Shown: piece after piece, positions 6,882-10,291 of the stretch
Position numbering within the stretch: the stretch's first letter is position 1
Layout of the letters: each line of letters opens with the position of its first letter
NCBI GenBank assembly: GCA_002451055.1
Contig: DKBD01000027.1
Coordinates: forward strand, 1,679-11,969
Source of the DNA: Nitrospira sp. UBA6909
GTDB taxonomy: Bacteria > Nitrospirota > Nitrospiria > Nitrospirales > Nitrospiraceae
DNA length: 10,291 nucleotides
Direction: 5' to 3'
Notes under the pieces: model-generated
The model's input: only the letters and a program-made list of their open reading frames with translations
Database searches by the model: none
Told to the model about the DNA's origin: nothing
Position numbers and translations under genes: made by a program

Positions 6882-6969
6882 GGAACAGACAGCGAGGCAA
6901 TGAGTTGCGTTCACCTCTCTTGCGTGATAGCGTTGGCATCGAGCCGCACGTTATCCCTCGACACACACC

Positions 6970-7500
6970 ATGAGACGCGCCCTTTCTCGGCTTTTGTGTA
7001 TCCTTCTCTCCCTATTCGTCATGGGGGTACTGTTGTCCGCGGAAGCTCTCTGCGCTGTTCCAATAATGAACGACCCCAAGGGATTTCAGAACATCCCTTG
7101 GGGGACCCCCCTGACGACGCGCCAAGACCTGGAAGTCGTTCAGTCCGGGGCTCACATTACGGAGTATCGCATGAGGGCCGATGGCTCGACATTCGCCGAC
7201 GCCGAGATGACGAGCGTTCTCTACGTGTCGATCGACGATCAATTTGCCAGGGTGACGATCCGATACCAAGGCGAGCTGGTTCATAAGCAGGTTCTGAATT
7301 TCTTAGAGACCCGGTACGGAGCCCTGCAACGCATCCCCGGACAGATGGCGCGGGGGCTCAATCAGCAATATACCTGGCGAGGCTCGGACACCGAGATCAA
7401 TTTGACCTATCAGGCCGGTACGAAGCGAGGGTACATCTTCATTGACAGCCGAACCCTCGCACCGCGGTTCAATGATGACATCACCGATTCGGCGGAATAA
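6970..7500 (+). CDS. Secreted protein of unknown function, 'GF..IPWGT' type (paralog 1)
   Basis: A 176-residue protein I cannot assign to a function. It starts with a signal peptide: MRRALSRLL, a hydrophobic core (about 8-28) and a likely cleavage after ALCA near residue 29. The mature part starts VPIMNDPKGFQNIPWGT; the 'GF..I.WGT' opening occurs in small periplasmic proteins of unknown role. A mixed beta-like domain follows, with FARVTIRYQGE, LETRYGALQRIPGQ and GYIFIDSRTL. The next gene encodes a clear paralog sharing these blocks. There are no cysteines in the mature part and no transmembrane segment, so it is probably periplasmic. No Shine-Dalgarno precedes the ATG. It is divergent from the phosphonate operon and shares its upstream region; a role in the pathway is not indicated by its sequence. 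Confidence 0.75.
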   Translation: MRRALSRLLCILLSLFVMGVLLSAEALCAVPIMNDPKGFQNIPWGTPLTTRQDLEVVQSGAHITEYRMRADGSTFADAEMTSVLYVSIDDQFARVTIRYQGELVHKQVLNFLETRYGALQRIPGQMARGLNQQYTWRGSDTEINLTYQAGTKRGYIFIDSRTLAPRFNDDITDSAE

Positions 7501-8032
7501 TCCCCTCCTCAATCTGCTCGCCAACCGGGCCGGGCGCTATGCAGGTTTCGTCCTCTGTCTGATCTTCCAGGCCGGCCCCGCGACGGCCGTTCCCATCGAA
7601 GATGATCCCAACGGATTCGAAGGCATCCCCTGGGGGACGATACTTTCAGATATGGACCGTTTCGTCAAAATTGACGATGACGGCCGCTCTCAGACCTATG
7701 AGCACAAAGATGGCAGACCGATGCTGGGCACAACTCCAGTCGATTCCATGCGATTGACGGCATTTCGGAACCGGTTCGGGCGCGTGACCGTTCGCTACAG
7801 CGGAAGAGCGGCCCACGAAGCGATCATGGACCACCTCCAATCCACATACGGCCCGCTCGACCGAACCCCGGGACAAATAGCCGTCGGCCCTGTCAAAGTG
7901 TACGCCTGGCACGGCTTCCATACGGAAGTCACATTACGCTTCGAGGCAAATGGGGACCGCGGCATCATCTTCTTTGAAAGTCGGACGCTCCCCGAACGGT
8001 GGTCGGTCGAGAGCCCATCTTCAGCTTTCTGA
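7472..8032 (+). CDS. Secreted protein of unknown function, 'GF..IPWGT' type (paralog 2)
   Basis: A 186-residue tandem paralog of the preceding secreted protein. Shared blocks are VPI..DP.GF..IPWGT, the strand F.RVT.RY.G, YG.L.R.PGQ, and a C-terminal segment ending I.F..SRTL. A signal peptide is present with a basic N-region, hydrophobic core around residues 22-38 and cleavage likely after ATA. The frame is open from a TTG at 7442, but the ATG at 7472 (or 7475) gives the more sensible signal peptide; neither has a clear ribosome binding site. It overlaps the first gene by 29 bases, so translation is probably coupled. The pair arose by local duplication and has diverged considerably. No enzymatic motif is visible and its function is unknown. 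Confidence 0.73.
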   Translation: MMTSPIRRNNPLLNLLANRAGRYAGFVLCLIFQAGPATAVPIEDDPNGFEGIPWGTILSDMDRFVKIDDDGRSQTYEHKDGRPMLGTTPVDSMRLTAFRNRFGRVTVRYSGRAAHEAIMDHLQSTYGPLDRTPGQIAVGPVKVYAWHGFHTEVTLRFEANGDRGIIFFESRTLPERWSVESPSSAF

Positions 8033-8077
8033 CCGTCGGTACCCGCTTTTTTGATCTACACTCCTATAAACTTTCCA

Positions 8078-8106
8078 TTGACAAGCGCCCTTCGCTTTCG
8101 CATTAT
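8078..8106 (+). promoter_or_regulatory. Candidate sigma70 promoter of the PEP mutase gene
   Basis: A perfect TTGACA (8078-8083) is followed after 17 bases by CATTAT (8101-8106), four of six matches. Transcription would begin about 8113, so the message would be leaderless or nearly so at the ATG 8116. A TATAAA at 8065-8070 is an alternative -10 box with no good -35 partner. Confidence 0.45.
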
Positions 8107-8115
8107 GACGCACTT

Positions 8116-9795
8116 ATGACCAACGCAGCCAAACTCCGAGCCGCTTTGAAGAGGCCGGGCGCCATGAAGATCGTCGGCGCGTACGACGCCTTAAGCGCCC
8201 GATTGATCGAACGCGCCGGCTTCGACGGTATCTGGGCCGGGGGATTCGCCATTTCAGCCTCGATGAAATGCATCCCCGACGCCAGCTTCATCGATTCCAG
8301 CGAGCAACTCGGGATCGAGCGTAATATCGTCGAGGCAGTCAGCATTCCCGTCATTGCCGACTGCGACACCGGCTACGGGAACGCGCTGAACGTCATGCGC
8401 ACCGTCAACGACCGGGAGCGGGCCGGTGTAGCCGGTATCTGCATTGAGGACAACGTCTATCCCAAACGATGCAGCTTCTACGCAGGTGTCCGCCGGGAAC
8501 TGATTCCGATCGAAGATCATTGCAGCAAGATCAAGGCGGCCAAAGCCGCCCAGATGTTCCCGGAGTTCGTGGTCATCGCGAGAACGGAGGCCCTGATTGC
8601 GGGATGGGGTCAGGAAGAAGCGTTGAAACGGGTGGAAGCCTATGCTGAGGCGGGAGCCGACGCGGTCCTGATCCACTCGAAATCAAAAAAATTCGACGAG
8701 CTGCGGGCCGTGTATAAAGCCTGGTCCGGCCGTGTGCCGCTGGTCGTGGTTCCGACGATTTTCGACCAGACCACCGCGGCAGAGATGGAAGAGGCGGGGG
8801 CCAAGATTATCATCTATGCGAATCAGCCCGTGCGGGCGGCGATTCGTGCGATTCGCGATACGCTGGATCTGATCCAGAAGGATACACGCCCCGGAGCCGC
8901 CAATGAGATCATCGTCACGCTCCCGGAAGTCTATGACATCGTCGGCGTCCCTCAGATGGAACGGGATGAAAAGCAGTTCCTGCCGGTGGGAAGCGAAAAG
9001 ATTACCGCCGTCATCGCCGCTGCCGGGTTCGAAAAGCAACTGTTGCCTCTGATCGAGGACAAGCCCAAATGCTTGCTCGACATCAAGGGGAAGACCATCT
9101 TGGATCGCCAGGTGACCGCTCTCAATGAATGCGACATCAAAGACATCGCACTGGTGCGCGGGTATAAGAAGGAAGCCATCACACTCCCCAACATCCGTTA
9201 TTACGACAACGACCAGTATGAGAGCACCGGCGAACTGTTCTCGCTCTTCTGCGCTGAAAACGAGTTGAAAGGCCGGACCATCGTCCTGTATGGCGACATC
9301 ATTTTCGATACCGCCGTTCTTGACAAGTTGCTCAAAAGCCCCGCCGACATCTCCATCGTCGTCGATCTGGCTTGGTTCGACCAAGATCAGCGAAACGCGC
9401 AGGCGGCCCATCTGAATCCGGACCTTGTCTCACTCGCCGAGCCACCGGGAAAGAGTTACTCCTCGCGGTTCGTACTGTCAGAGGGAGAGCACCAGGTCGT
9501 CAAAATCGGTCAGCAATTGCCACGGGAACAGGCGCATGGAGAATTTATCGGCATGGCCATGTTTTCCGAAAAGGGCGCGGAGGCACTTCGCGACTGCTAC
9601 CGGTCGGCCCAAGAACAGTACAAGTCGACTGGTTTTCACGAAGCCGGTAGTTTCCTCAAAGCCTCTTTTACCGACATGATCCAGGAACTCATCGACCGCG
9701 GCCACCGGGTCGATGCTGTGCCGATCTTCAAAGGCTGGATGGAAGTCGACTCTTTTGAGGAGTATCAGAAAGCCTGGGCCAAGATTCGGCAGTAG
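8116..9795 (+). CDS. pepM: Phosphoenolpyruvate mutase fused to a nucleotidyltransferase (PepM-PntC type)
   Basis: A 559-residue bifunctional enzyme. Residues 1-290 are a PEP mutase/isocitrate lyase barrel; PEP mutase forms the carbon-phosphorus bond by turning PEP into phosphonopyruvate. Seen are D82 and D84 in ADCDTGYGN, E111-D112, R156 in IARTEALIAGWG and H187 in IHSKS. The gating loop reads EDNVYPKRCSF rather than the mutase-typical EDK-x5-NS: the catalytic loop Lys (K117) and Ser are kept, but the key Asn is C119. Residues 296-559 are a nucleotidyltransferase with K318 in DKPKCLLDIKGK, D394 in YGDIIFD and D545 in GWMEVDSF; its N-terminal loop (AAAGFEKQLLPL) is less glycine-rich than usual. 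Mutase-cytidylyltransferase fusions are known. The ATG 8116 was preferred over a GTG at 7999 that would overlap the previous gene and add 39 unconserved residues; no ribosome binding site is visible. Confidence 0.9.
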   Translation: MTNAAKLRAALKRPGAMKIVGAYDALSARLIERAGFDGIWAGGFAISASMKCIPDASFIDSSEQLGIERNIVEAVSIPVIADCDTGYGNALNVMRTVNDRERAGVAGICIEDNVYPKRCSFYAGVRRELIPIEDHCSKIKAAKAAQMFPEFVVIARTEALIAGWGQEEALKRVEAYAEAGADAVLIHSKSKKFDELRAVYKAWSGRVPLVVVPTIFDQTTAAEMEEAGAKIIIYANQPVRAAIRAIRDTLDLIQKDTRPGAANEIIVTLPEVYDIVGVPQMERDEKQFLPVGSEKITAVIAAAGFEKQLLPLIEDKPKCLLDIKGKTILDRQVTALNECDIKDIALVRGYKKEAITLPNIRYYDNDQYESTGELFSLFCAENELKGRTIVLYGDIIFDTAVLDKLLKSPADISIVVDLAWFDQDQRNAQAAHLNPDLVSLAEPPGKSYSSRFVLSEGEHQVVKIGQQLPREQAHGEFIGMAMFSEKGAEALRDCYRSAQEQYKSTGFHEAGSFLKASFTDMIQELIDRGHRVDAVPIFKGWMEVDSFEEYQKAWAKIRQ

Positions 9796-10097
9796 ACCTT
9801 TCTCCCATCAGTGTTTCTCCCTCTCCAATCCGACAAACTCCGCCAGTCCAGACCGCTTCTAGTCGGTCAATCCTACTCTGATAGGGCCAGAGCCTCCGCA
9901 CACTTCAGAGCATAACGTTGGTTTTCCGTTGTTTGAAGCCAGTGACAAAAAGCGGCGCGCAGGGGGTATTTCCGTCTCCCTCCTGAGAGGGATGCCAAGG
10001 CCCCTCTCCAGAGGCAGGCGAAACCCTCAAAGACGCGATAGCCTCAAGACGTAGCGCGAGTTTTCCTGTTGTTCATAACCCAAGGAGGCCATCGAGC
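9796..10097. other. Intergenic region and structured leader of the terminal PilZ gene
   Basis: About 300 bases without a convincing gene. Just after the mutase stop there is no hairpin with a T-run, so no clear terminator. The second half is rich in short inverted repeats: TCCCTC/GAGGGA with a four-base loop (9977-9992), CCTC/GAGG (10003-10014), and CGCGATA/TAGCGCG with one mismatch (10034-10058). These could fold as an RNA leader for the PilZ gene that follows. Pieces at 10017-10043 resemble parts of a c-di-GMP-I riboswitch, but the second hairpin is missing. Confidence 0.45.
10082..10088 (+). promoter_or_regulatory. Ribosome binding site of the terminal PilZ gene
   Basis: AAGGAGG lies nine bases before the ATG at 10098. 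It is one of the strongest ribosome binding sites in the window and fixes the start of the truncated gene. Confidence 0.8.
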
Positions 10098-10291
10098 ATG
10101 AAACATCAAGAGCGCGATTCAGCGGAACCGCTGATGACGACCGGTCCTGCACAAAACCGGCGACGGGAGCTCCAGCTGGACGGCCAACTCAGCGTCATCT
10201 TTTCAGGCATCGACGCAACTGAAATGGTGATGGATACGGGAACGATCTTCAATCTTCGCCGGAACGGGATGGGACTCCACACTGAGCGTTC
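10098..10291 (+). CDS. PilZ-domain-like protein (N-terminal part, cut by window edge)
   Basis: The first 64 codons of a gene that continues past the window. After a polar, unstructured 18-residue start comes NRRREL (20-25) and QLSVIFSG (30-37), then FNLRRNGMGLHTE (51-63), which follows the usual PilZ pattern of a strand ending in '(D/N)x(S)xxG.G'. Both c-di-GMP motifs are weak: no strict RxxxR is present (R21-R23 are followed by E-L-Q-L), and the serine of the second motif is R54. It may bind the nucleotide poorly or not at all. The start is well supported by AAGGAGG. The assignment rests on a short fragment, and any further domains are outside the window. Confidence 0.7.
   Translation, partial: MKHQERDSAEPLMTTGPAQNRRRELQLDGQLSVIFSGIDATEMVMDTGTIFNLRRNGMGLHTER

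Noticed and set aside
7999..8115. 39-residue N-terminal extension of the PEP mutase from a GTG
   Set aside because: It overlaps the end of the secreted paralog, has no family match and would place the candidate promoters inside the coding sequence.
8116..8985. Isocitrate or methylisocitrate lyase
   Set aside because: The KRC loop resembles these lyases, but the His after KRCG is missing and the fusion partner and gene context point to phosphonate synthesis. Kept as a finding on the loop rather than as the call.
10017..10060. Complete c-di-GMP-I riboswitch
   Set aside because: Only two short segments resemble the consensus, spacing is wrong and the second helix is absent, so I do not annotate it as a riboswitch.
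1..10291. CRISPR array, tRNA or rRNA genes, insertion sequences with transposase
   Set aside because: No regularly spaced repeats, no cloverleaf-like or ribosomal sequence and no transposase-like reading frame were seen.

Overview
The window is GC-rich bacterial chromosome in which almost every gene can be assigned. Two PilZ-domain genes, short secreted proteins with a 'GF..IPWGT' motif and the general style of the intergenic DNA suggest a Nitrospira-like bacterium. That is an inference from gene content, not a proven assignment.

Layout: (1) 1-443, minus strand: the 5' part of a CstA-type carbon-starvation/pyruvate transporter, cut by the window edge. (2) 444-758: divergent intergenic region with a hairpin and a candidate promoter. 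(3) 759-1112, plus: a small PilZ protein whose 3' end overlaps, tail to tail, the last gene of the operon that follows. (4) 6782 down to 1102, minus: a six-gene operon with a near-consensus sigma70 promoter (6853-6881). Its order is phosphonopyruvate decarboxylase N-terminal subunit, phosphonopyruvate decarboxylase TPP/Mg subunit, a PhnW/AepZ-type 2-aminoethylphosphonate aminotransferase, a LicC/PntC-like nucleotidyltransferase, a CDP-alcohol phosphotransferase with a decayed nucleotidyltransferase domain at its N-terminus, and a flippase-like membrane protein. (5) 6970-8032, plus: two tandem paralogous secreted proteins of unknown function. (6) 8116-9795, plus: a PEP mutase fused to a second nucleotidyltransferase. 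(7) 9796-10097: non-coding, structured leader. (8) 10098 to the end: start of another PilZ-domain gene.

Read together, regions 4 and 6 form a complete inferred route: PEP -> phosphonopyruvate (mutase) -> phosphonoacetaldehyde (split decarboxylase) -> 2-aminoethylphosphonate (aminotransferase) -> CMP-aminoethylphosphonate (nucleotidyltransferase) -> transfer to a lipid alcohol (CDP-alcohol phosphotransferase) -> possible movement across the membrane (flippase-like protein). The simplest reading is a membrane phosphonolipid pathway. Unusual points are an altered mutase gating loop (Cys where PEP mutases have Asn), two apparently functional nucleotidyltransferases plus one decayed copy, a split decarboxylase, a 145-bp fold-back element inside the operon, and a heptamer tandem repeat between the two decarboxylase genes.
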